Source: Culex pipiens pallens (taxonomy: Eukaryota; Arthropoda; Insecta; Diptera; Culicidae). From it: 64,000 nucleotides of DNA. Of this stretch, positions 25,701 through 37,700 are shown piece by piece; positions within the stretch are counted from its first letter, which is position 1; the number at the start of each line of letters is the position of its first letter. The stretch lies in contig NC_068938.1 in assembly GCF_016801865.2 (NCBI RefSeq), forward strand, positions 47,327,808-47,391,807, read 5' to 3'. Both the position numbers and the translations under genes were made by a program. Below the pieces are notes generated by a model. That model made no database searches. It saw only the letters and a list, made by a program, of their open reading frames with translations, and was not told the DNA's origin.

Positions 25701-28700
25701 GTGACCATGAATGGCCAGGATCGATGACGACCAACTTTTTCAAAACTTTTTTTCGTAAAATCGCGATAACTCGTGATGTTTACAAGCAAACCCCTTATGT
25801 CTATATATCAAAATTTTTATAATTGTCTGCTCTACAACTTTGTAGAACATTGTTACACTCTAAAAAATAACCCTGCAAAGTTAGAAAAAAACACGAAATT
25901 TTAAAATGAAAAATTTTGTTCTAAATGAAAAAATTACCCTTCTGGGTCAATGTAGATTCGAGAAGTACATTAAATTTCCCATTAAATGAAATGTTCCAAA
26001 AAATTTTACAGTCGAGTAACGGAAAATGGGATAATTTTTAAAACTTTTTTAGTGTTTTTTTCGATGAAAAATACGTTTTTTCGGAATTCTGAGTACGCCA
26101 TCAAATCGGGTGTCTAATTTTACACATAAGTCCCTTTGACACCAAATTTCTATCTAATCACCGTTTCAGGCTGCAAATTATTGAAAAACACCTCTTTTTT
26201 CACATGTTCAAAAATGGAAGGGGTCGTACCGCCCCTCCGTCACGAGATATCAAAAAACGGACCTCGGATTCGTGATCAGGGACAAAAGTTACCCCTTAGG
26301 ACAAAGTTTCACGCAAATCGAAGAGGGGTCGGGGCAACTGCTGTGTGAGTTGGCGGAGAATTACCCTATTGCTTTTCACCAAGAGATTACCAAGAGTAAG
26401 ACAATATTTGGAAAAAAAACATATTGAAATTGCAAGGGAAAGGGGATAGAAATAGAAAAAGCTTAGTCCACACTTTACATAATTGTGTCACGGTCAACTG
26501 AAATCCGGCGTCCGAGTGCTCCAATTTTCGGTCATCACGCACTGCTGCCGTGGAAACCCGTCCAACTCTTCGTGACTTCATTTCAGAGAAAGATTCAAGT
26601 TACGCAACGGCGGCGTAAACCACTTTACTTAATTCGGAAGTGGGCCATTGTTTTCTTTTGCCATTTCTACCCTCGGCTTCAACCATCATCGAAAACAACA
26701 TCTCAACAATTGCAACAAATACGGCCACACTCACTTTTATCAGTCGGCAAATCTGGGCTTCTTTTCCTTCTATTTCTTCATCTTTCACTACTTTTGAATG
26801 TCTGTATTTGTTTTGTGAGAAAAAAATGCTCCAAGTTTGAGACGCAACTCCAGTTTCCGCCTTTTTATTTTTCGATTTTCACCGCAGTCGGTAATAACGA
26901 TAATAATCATGAAAATCATCATCATCAGCAAAGTTGGCAGAGCCATTTTCACACAATCATCAACCCAAAGTGAACAGGGCCACTCTCATTATCATTTCGA
27001 AAAATGTTACCTCATTTGTTTTAACTTACTTCTGGGTTCTTCCTCTCTTCTTCTTAGCCACGCCGTAATCGGCAGAAGAAAGGCAAATTTGCTGCAGGCG
27101 GAAAATTGCACGCAAAAAGTGGAAACATTTGCGATTTTTTCCTGCGCGCAGTTTGTCCTACTGACAAAATGAGACTTGATTACGGCGACGAACCTCTGGT
27201 TCGAAAAAATGTCATCCGCCATCATTACCGCCAAAATTTTGCTTTCGTTCACCGTGAAGCGCGGCCTAATGTGAATAATTTGACGAAAATCGCTGTGTTA
27301 CCGCATTCAGGGGGAAATTTTCCATGAAGACATCAACTAAAATACTTTCCTTGAACGACCTCCGAGGAACTTCCGTTGACTGGTAGTTTAGCAGTTCAGG
27401 TTGCAACAGACGCGAAACGAACCGTGACCACGATGATGAGCAAAAAGATTTCTCACCTTAATGAGATGAGAATTTGATAATCATTATCACCAGTGGAGAA
27501 AATCATGCAACGTAATGCATTGGAGGGAGGAGAATGCATTTTCAAGATTGTACGATAATGGTAGAAGCTTCTTTTTATAGCTAGAATGAGCACTATAAGC
27601 ATGATGGCGTGAGTGCAAGCTATTAGAAACATTTTTCTTTGCTCAAATAGAAAAAAAGAGCTAAAGTCGATGACCTCTTCAGTGGACTACAATACATGAA
27701 ACAACTTAAGCATCTTGACTCGTAACAAATGGATCTAGTTTTAAAGCGGCTGAATGAAAAATATACAAAAAATTATACTTAGATTAACCTAGAAAAAACA
27801 GTCAACTCTCTGATGGTCGATTTTCTCGATCTCAATCTACTCAGCAATCAAATGATTTCTATCATTTTCAAGTTTGTTTTGAATTTTGATAATTGTTATT
27901 TTAATAAATGATGTTTTGATAATTTTCTAGATTGTTTTGATTTTTGACACTACAAACGGCGAAACATCGACTTTAACTGTTAGAATCCCATCAAAAGGGT
28001 GTAATTTGGATTTACAAAAAAGAGAGTCGACTTAACTGTATAAATCAACTGCACACCATTTTTTATTTGCGGTTGTATTTAAAGTGTATAATTTTGGCCT
28101 TCATTTTCATGATATTTGATTAAAACACTAATTTCTTGGACTAAATCTTGAAGCTATTTGGTTGATGTTTACCATTAAAGGAATGTGAGGGCTGAAAAAA
28201 TAACTCTAATTTTCAAGTGGAACGTTTTAAGAGATACTTATTTGTTGAAATTATAAAAAATCTAAATTTCAAATCAAATTCATGGTTTCCAAGATAAACA
28301 CTCAATAAAATTATGCATTTATTACTCTCAATTTGTATTCCCTAAAGAGTCCACAGCAACAAAGGAAGTTGTTGTATTCATATTCCAAAATTGTAAAACT
28401 TACGGACCCAATCCTGCAACGATCTATTTGTAAAAATATTTAAAGTTTGTCGAAAATTATTTGGTAGATAGTACTTTAGCTGATGGATCAACATTTATAA
28501 CGATAATAAATGAAAATAATGAACACATAATAATTTTGCAAAGAACCATTTTAATTTTTACCATTGAGCTAACAACGCCTAAGATAGTGTAACTAGAATG
28601 AAAAGAATTGAATTGAATTGAAATGAGAAAATTCTTGAGTATTTTGAAGACACCAATTCTATCATGGAAACCATATTTTGAATAAAATTATACTATTTCT

Positions 28701-31700
28701 TTGAAAATAGGTTTTATATAACAACACTTTTTAAAATACTTACAGCAATGTATCACAAATTTATTTCAATTATATTCTTAATCTTATTCATCTGCAAATT
28801 TATCAGCAAAACTCAGTAGAGCAAAAGAAAATTAAGTACAAGATATCGAAAAAAGTGTAAGTAAGCAAGTGTTAGCTTGAAAAAAAATAGGTTTTGCATT
28901 TCGTTAAGCAGGCTTTTAAACAAAAATAATCTGGAAAAATTTGCTCAAAAACATATTGGGACCCTTATGAAATGTTAAGCTTGAATTTGATTTTTAAATA
29001 TTTGTATTTGAAAGATTCAGTAATTTAAAAAATGTTCCATTTTCAGAAGTCCAATTGGGAAAGCTTAGAAAATTTCATTTTCTCAATTTCAATTCTTTGC
29101 AAAGCAAGGGTTTCCAGCAAGGTATCAGACTGGCAAGTAATTAAAAATTACTTTGATTTTAAGCTGGTAATTAGGTAATTCTTTAATTACTTAGTAATTC
29201 ATGGTAATTAGGGTAATTAAAAGTAATTCATTGGTAATAAAAGTAATTTTTGAGTAATTACATTAATTGATTTTTTTTCAAATTGTACTTTTTCAACAAA
29301 ACTATTTACTTTTTATATATAATCTATTATAACAGAATCCTATTATTTTCAAATAAGAGTGAAACACAAAGATTACAAAAACTGATTCTGTATGTAAAAG
29401 ATTTTATTCACCATAGGCCATGATATATTACCCAGTGAAAAATGTTTTGTGAATCCGAATTCTATTAATTTTTATTAAGTTATTATAAAAATATGTTTTT
29501 TTTTGCAAGAACAACATTAGAATCGATAATTTTTTTTTCAAATCAAATTTTTAAAACCAAAATGTACTTAATTATCATTGAAATAAACAAAGTTTTCAAG
29601 TGATGGCCATTTAAAAATCAAATAAAAATAAAAACATGTTTTTTTATATATTTTTTTCATCATCTGCAATTGGCAGTCCTGTAATATCTCTCTATTAAGA
29701 GATAAGCTATTTTCCCGAAAAATTTCCAAATATTTCTGAGACAAATGTTTTAATGGTAAAAATCAAACTCAGTGAAATTTAAATCGACTAATATTCAGAT
29801 GCAATTGAATCCAATGTTAATGCCACGTTCCAAATTATCTGTATTTTCAGCAACAGATTTTTTGAATTTGTTTCAGAAAAAAAATGCAAAGTAATGTCAA
29901 ACCAATGTTTGAAAAACGTTTTGAAATTTAACGTTATTTTGATAAATTTCACAATTCTCAAGAAGAGCCGCTGCAAATATTTGTCAAAGTTTTTGTTTAG
30001 CTCAAATAATCAAGGGGCCTTTTTAACAACAAATTCTATATATTAATGGCATTCGACTTTGGAAGCTGAAAATATTATGGAAATTCATATATTGAAGTAA
30101 AACAGTACATTTTTCTTTGCTTTTATGACAAACATGACTTCAAAAAACGTAAGTCAACTTAAATAATCTTCATTTGCAATTTATTGATAAGGGTTCGGTT
30201 GATAGAAACGTGAACATAAAGGAAATTTCGAATCAGATAATGGACAGGTTAAATTGGCCATGAAACAATTATTATTGTTCATATTCAGAGTTTTTTTTAA
30301 AGGTTTCATATGTTTATAAGACCTATTAAAAAAACTCTAGATATCAATTGAGCTACTTTTTTTTTTACCGAAAAATTGTATAATTAAATGCGAATGTCAA
30401 TTTTATGATAAAATAAAAAAATCCAAATTTCAAACCATTTAACTCGCTGTATCATGTAAACATCACTCAAAGTTTCAGCGCCCTCTAGTTGGGGGCATTT
30501 TTGACGTTTGATCGCCTATATCAATTTTCAATAAAAATTATACGTGAAAAAACAAAGTAAACAGAATTGAAAGAGCTATCGAATGATCTATTTATAAATA
30601 ATTTAGTTTAGAACCGTAGAAATGAATACTTAAACATAAATTAAATGTTTTTTTTATCGTAGTGAAAAGTAATTAAGTAATTTGTGTAATTAATCTTTTT
30701 GGACCAGTAATTTGAGTAATTAATTGGCAGACTGGCAAGTAATAAACGCTTCTGGAAACCCTTGTTGCAAAGCATATCTACGCTAAAAATTTTACGATTT
30801 TCACAGTCCAAAAGTGGAACTGTAAAGAATATTCTTAGCCATCTGAACAAAAATAGAAATGGACAAGCATTGAAAAAACGAAGTTGACTTTATAGCTGTC
30901 GGCCACCATTGCTAGTACCAACCACTAGTGTCTTCCTTTTTATCTACAAGGACTTCGCCGCTCTGGGCTCCTAAGTGTATGAAAGTATGGCTCGGAGCGA
31001 CGGCGCCGAATACCTATATTTACACAAAGAATTTTAGAGCGCCCGCCGCGGGATTCGAACCGGCGACCTCTGAATTGTGAGTCCAGTGCGCGGTCCGATT
31101 GATCCACACGGGCGGGACAAGCATTGACAGTGTTAAAAAATCAAAAATATAATTTTTTCATCAAAAAATAAACCTTCAAATGACTTCAACCCTCTACAAC
31201 CCAACCCCGCCTATAGACTATAAATTCTAAAAATTCGCCAAAAAATAGTTTTTCAACCAAATTTTGACCTTTAAAAAAGCATTGCAATGCATTGGAAAGA
31301 AGAACTCTTGAAATTTTAGAAAATTTTAAGATTGGAAGTGACTTTGACAACATTAAAAAAAGTCATGTTTTAAGGGGTCAATTTTGGCTGTATTTTTTAC
31401 TAAAATTTCCTATATTTTAGGTAAAAAGAAGTATGCATTATTTTTGTAGTGACTCAGACTATGCCGCTAAGTATTTTTACAATTTAAATAATATTTGTGC
31501 CATCCTATGGCAGAAAAGGTGAAAAAAGAGCAAAAAATTGAAAGAGTAACTGTAAAACCATAACAAATTTAGATAGGCAAAATATAAAATAAACATTAAA
31601 AAATGCAAATTAAATTACTTAAAATAAAACAAGAAAAACATAAAGCGGGAGAAGTAAAGTTTTCGTAGAACAAAATTTGCAAACTTTTTTGCAAAAAGTT

Positions 31701-34700
31701 CGTGTACAATTGCAATGTTTCTCAGAAATCGCGATTTAAAAAAAACATATGTATTATTAAAAAAAAGGTTTCTGGAATCGCACATTATGCGAAAAAAAAG
31801 TTAGGAAAGTGTTTTTGGTGGTGTTAAGCTTCCTCATAGTTCTACTGCAACCTTGTTTATACAGATCGTCGCATATTTACATACCATTGGATTGAATAGA
31901 TAGTTGCTCAAATTGTACGAAGACATGTATTTTCATTTAAATTTTCCAAACCATTGCGAAAAAATAGAGCTGGTTCAAAAAAAACTGAACCGTAGGAATG
32001 CTAACAAAAATACAAATGATACATTTTATTTTTCGTAGACAAAGTCGTTAAAGATATTTTTGCAATTCCGTCGTGAAACTACTTGCTTTTCCTGTCACTC
32101 TTGAACGACGAAATAGCCTACTTTTATGTACCAAAAATTACTGAATCGAATGGTAACACTTTTCAAAATAAATGCTGAAAAGTTCTACATTTCAGCACTG
32201 AAATGGGTGTTGAAAAGTTGAACTTTTCAGCTCTTGTTTCGAAAAGTAACACTTTTCAACATTTTTTTGTTTTAAACGATTTATTGACAAAATACATGAA
32301 TATTTGACTTCAAATTTCACTTAATGGGTGTTTTTCGGAATTGCAAAACTTAATTCTCGGTGAACCTCTTTGGATAAATGTACGTCTCGTGCTGAAAAAT
32401 CCTCTTTTTGCAACTTGTTGCATAAACTACTTTTCAAATAATCCCTACAGGTTTCATATAAGCAGTGAATATGGATAGGAAGTATTTCCAAATTATTGTG
32501 AAAAATGCATCTTTCATCAATCAGTTAAATAACAAAAAGGAAATAAAAATAAAGTAATTTCGAAATAATCTCTACTTCCATTGTTGACCGCTGACGAAAC
32601 CGTTTCGACCTGACTCATAATCGATTAATTTTCACAAAATTCAACAATTTTATCCATCTCAATGCCGGCATTATTAATTGCTCAACAAAATCATAACTCT
32701 TGGTTGCGCTCCAGTTACGCACTAAACAGTGCTCTAAATAGCTTAAAAACGCCCAATTCACACTGGAAAATGCGCACCACCCATCCTCCCTCGAGTCAAA
32801 AATGCACATAAATTAAGCCGTCCAAATATTTAGCGGATTCTGGGGCCGAATCGGTCCATTTTTCAACCGAGGTGTCAATTCAGACAGACCGTGAACAGAT
32901 GTGTTCAATTCAGTCGGGTGCGGCATGGCCCATAAAGCACACAGCCGACGCCGCTAACCTTGTCTGCGGTTTGTTGAATAACTTGACGATGCTGTTGGTT
33001 TTCTTGTTGATACAAAGTTAGTGGAAGCCGAGCCGTGACTAGTTTGAGATTGCGATCTACAAGTCGAAACAAGTGGAAGGTGTCAAGTGACAAATGTGTG
33101 AAACGTCGTCTAACACGTTTGTTAAATCGATTTTTTTTAGGAAATCGATTTATTTAGTTTTAATTTCTTTCTTGATATTTTTTCCGTTAAAATTGTTAGT
33201 TGAAGATTTCATGACACTTTGAACTTCAAGTGCGCTGTTCAACCCAAAACTGAAAAAACTGTAATTAATATAAAGCTGTGAATTCGTTAATCGTTGTTCT
33301 ATGTTGGTTCTATGCTGTTCGTAGAAGATTAAAAGTGACACCACAAGCCATAAATTACAACAAAAGCTCAACTCCCTGACACACAGTGCAAGTGAAGCAA
33401 TGAGTAAGATATAAAAAGGGCACATTTTAGATTTAACGCACATGAAGACAAGACAAGACAACAATGCATGACGACGACGACGACGGGTGTGGTAAATTGG
33501 TAAACTGCTCACCTCTTTACAATGCAAAACGCCGAGTGGGTGATACTTTACGTAATTAGGTACAATCAAACGCGCGCACTTTGAGTTGGCTCATTTTTGG
33601 CAGTGTTGCCTAAAATGGATCACAACGCATTGTTGATTGAATTATGAAATTTATTAGCCAAGGGGGTTTGCATTGCTGAGCTGTATCGACAATTGAATAA
33701 GACAACCTTCACACAAATCAACTAACCAACTCGACAGTGACTCTCAGTTCCGATGCAATTCTCCATGCTCAACGGATAATCTCACTGGGAGTGAAACCAT
33801 TTTCCCACACTTTCCATTTCAACAGCCTTGCAAAGTGCCACCCCCTCAGAGTGGAATGTTATGTATGTGATGTGACGTGCATTTCTTCGATAATGAGTTA
33901 TGGGAGGTCGTTGAACTTTCCAGATCACCTGAACACTTTATCACTTTTCACTACACTTTTACACTGTGTGACACTCCCCTTCAAACGAAGCGTAACCAAA
34001 ACATTACCATCGCTTCCCCTTAACTGTAACTCTCCTTCACAAACACCATCTTCCCGTTTAGGTGACATTATCAATCTGTTCGACTTTTACCCATCACCGT
34101 CATCATCATCCTCCTCCTCATCGTCATCATCTTCGTCATCCGGGGGTCCTCGCCCGATCCAACAAAGCTCGGTGTACTCCGGGTACAATCCGAAACCTCC
34201 GTACCATCTGTACCCGGTGGTGACCAGCACGAACCACCCCCCTCCCCAGGACTGGGGCTACGAAAGTAACCACCTTGGTAACGGGCACCACCACGGAGGT
34301 CCCACCGCCAGCGCCATCTACAGCGATAGGCCGTTCAGTTTCGGAACGAGACCTACGGTTGGACCTCAGCCACCCGGAATCGGGAACATCTTCAGCGGCA
34401 CCGGAAGTGGGGGTGCCAACGTGCGACCTCCCTCGATTTACAGCTATCCCCAGGCAGGAGGATCCGGAGGAAGTTCCAACCAGTACGAGGACGATGGCTA
34501 TGGAATCGACAACGGTACACCGTGAATTCCTCCTTCACACCACACCTCTCTATCTATTCTTCTTGGATGCACCCCGACCGGCTGACTGGAGTCGTATTGG
34601 CTATTGGCTTGTAGTTGTTGATACCTGCACCACCCACCATCTCATCCCCCCTTTGTAGTTGTCTATCGCTTGTTCTGTCGCTGCGGCAGAACCAACACAC

Positions 34701-37700
34701 CTCAGCACAGCGCAATATCTTTAAGGCACTCTTGGCACTTTCGCAAATTGGAATCTTTCTTTCACTCTCTTATTAATGAATACATATTAGGGTGGGTCAT
34801 TTTTTTCGAAAGTGCTGGGATCCGGCTGAAATAAAGAGCATCTTGTAGAGGGTACCCATAGGGACTCTCACACCAAGTTTGAGCCCATTTGGCTGAAAAC
34901 TGGCTTGTCGCTCGGGGGTTAAAGTTTACATGGAAATTACTATGGGAAATGCGTGATTTTGCTTCAAACGCTCCTACAAGCTAAGCGACAAACTTTAGCC
35001 CACACTTACACTAGGTAGCCGTGTCGGGGGTGGTCCAAGGAACATTTTTCTCTAAGGGTTCATGGTCATACGTTCAACCCTGAGCTTGCGCAACGCGGAA
35101 TTATCCGGCGGCGCCGGAATTCTTCAAAATCTCAGTTTTAATTGTCAACGCATGCTTCGTAACTATGAATGTAGCATATTGTGAAACGAAAAACACGACG
35201 CCAAACGTCAACACATTAAAATGAAAGCAGGAAAGAACAGTTCGTCGTCGAATCGGCTGGCCAGTAAATTCTTGTAGAGCAGTTTCCCATAGCATGGGAA
35301 AGAACTTAAGTCCACATTAACGCACAAAGGTATGAAAATAAACCCTGCAGTTGAACCGGACCCAAAAATATACTCGGTTTCAGGACGTGGTGTGAGATGT
35401 TAGTCCGGTGGAGTTCCTGTACGCGAAACCCCGATCACTTTGGCCTCCCGTAGAAAAGGAAAACATCTCGATTGCGGTACGCCGAAAATGATGGAAAAGG
35501 TATTCAAGAGCGGCAAGAAATCAAGCAAAATCGACATAAGTTCGAAATTATGTTGCAGAGGAATCCACAGATCATGATGGGAGTTTGTCGACGCTGAAGA
35601 AAAGCCACCTCTCTAATAAAAATGTGTCCATCAAATTTAGTTAAGAGTTTCTATCAACATGTATATATTGAATAAAATCCGTGGTTAAAGTATTTGGTAG
35701 TAGGTCACAAAAGAGGCTAACTGTCCGTGCTGCCGGCAGAAACTGTCCGCCTCCGGGGTGACGAGTCAGCCTTGTGTAAAAAATGGAGCACAGTAAGTGC
35801 CTTATCCTTGTTTAGGTACGAATTATTCTGTCCATAGTAAATACGAAAATAGTGTTTTCTCTTAATCATAATTGCAAATGTTGTAATACTCAGTACGATT
35901 TTTTAGCATTTTTTATTTTTATTTAGATCATTTGTCACGACTCCCAATATCAATCACAAAATCTTATTCAGGGTCGCAATTTTGGGCACCTTCTTCCAGG
36001 CCATGCCCGAAAGGCACTTCATGTCCAATACATGACGCCGAGCGACAATTCCATAGAGGGTGTTCACGGGCGGGACAGTTTCAACTTTCAGGTCTAATCT
36101 CTTGCCAGCTCGCAATCGGCAATCGTCCAACGGTGGAAGTCTCCAGACTTCCGTTCCGGTGGGGCAAGCCGTCACAATCTCCTGCAGCCGGCGGAAGTTG
36201 TGTGACTGGAAGATGAGGCGGGTGAGCCCTCAGCCGTCAGAATTGGTTCTATGATCGTAATCATCTTCACAAGCATCAAAGTTCAGTACGAAATAAGTTG
36301 CACTAAAAAGATTCGAAGTCAATTAAGAAACTGTTTTCTCAGAACGGAAGTCCGTGCACCCAATGATGCGGCCTGTTCTCGGTCAACGCCGTGGCCAATT
36401 GCCAATGGCCAAGCTCCAGCGGGAACGGAAGTTTCTTTTATTTTGTTAATTCACGGTACTTTCGAATTTCACGATGAAGAACACTTTTTTAGCACAGGTT
36501 TGTTGTGATGTTTCCAGCTTGCGTTGACGTTTGGCGTCGTGTTTTTCGTTTCACAATATGCTACATTCATAGTTACGAAGCATGCGTTGACAATTAAAAC
36601 TGAGATTTTGAAGAATTCCGGCGCCGCCGGATAATTCCGCGTTGCGCAAGCTCAGGGTTGAACGTATGACCATGAACCCTTAGAGAAAAATGTTCCTTGG
36701 ACCACCCCCGACACGGCTACCTAGTGTAAGTGTGGGCTAAAGTTTGTCGCTTAGCTTGTAGGAGCGTTTGAAGCAAAATCACGCATTTCCCATAGTAATT
36801 TCCATGTAAACTTTAACCCCCGAGCGACAAGCCAGTTTTCAGCCAAATGGGCTCAAAATTGGTGTGAGAGTCCCTATGGGTACCCTCTACAAGATGCTCT
36901 TTATTTCAGCCGGATCCCAGCACTTTCGAAAAAAAATGACCCACCCTAATACATATTTTGATTCTAGGTCTACTCTAATAATTCCACGGTGTTCTGCTGT
37001 ACGGTATTAAACATTGAAAATATCATCAGTTTTTCCATATCACTATGAAATATCAAAATGATCTACAATGCCCCTGATGGCATAAATATATCCCATCTAC
37101 ATTTTCATCGCTTTTGAGTTATTGATGCAGTTTGGTTCAAAATCGTGTACTGTTTCAGAAAAGCCTACAATAAAATACGTAGCCTTATGTGTGGGACAAA
37201 CTTCAAATACAATTTTCTCAGCATGCTGCTTTTGCAAATGGGACATTTATGCAAACATGGGCAGTACAGTACGGCTAATAATTATAATTAAAGGATATTT
37301 TTATTGATTTTTTATCTTTTACCAGCACATATTACCGGAACAAAAAATACGAAATAGAAATAAGAATTCTTCAAAAATGCATACATTATTTAATTTGCTT
37401 TCAGTAAGAAAGATATTAACAATAATACTTTAAAAAAATCAAAACCAGAAAGCGTTAGAAAGTTAGCATTAGCTGATATATTTTTTTTATTTTACAGCAA
37501 AATTAACTGTTCCATCAAGATTATATTCTGAAAGCAGACCAACATATATAAGGGTTATGTTTTGATAATTCTTAAATTTCAAATATAAAATCAGAGTTGT
37601 TCAGAAAAATCAATTTCAATCGAGTTTTTAAAAACATCTAATTACTGCCGTTTTACGGCGATATGATGTATACGCCATTGAGGTGATTTTGCTGTAGACA

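Noticed and set aside
26485..27327. Cluster of open frames in intron 2 as a nested gene
   Set aside because: Frames overlap on both strands, lack domains, and have no coherent splice structure.
31041..31114. Possible functional tRNA-Val (CAC) on the minus strand
   Set aside because: The acceptor stem has a mismatch and the unit is the head of a 241-bp SINE with a 13-bp duplication.
33737..34061. Upstream in-frame extension of protease exon 3 with its own start codon
   Set aside because: The GTTTAG acceptor at 34061 and exact phase match to exon 2 make this intronic read-through; the upstream residues resemble nothing known.
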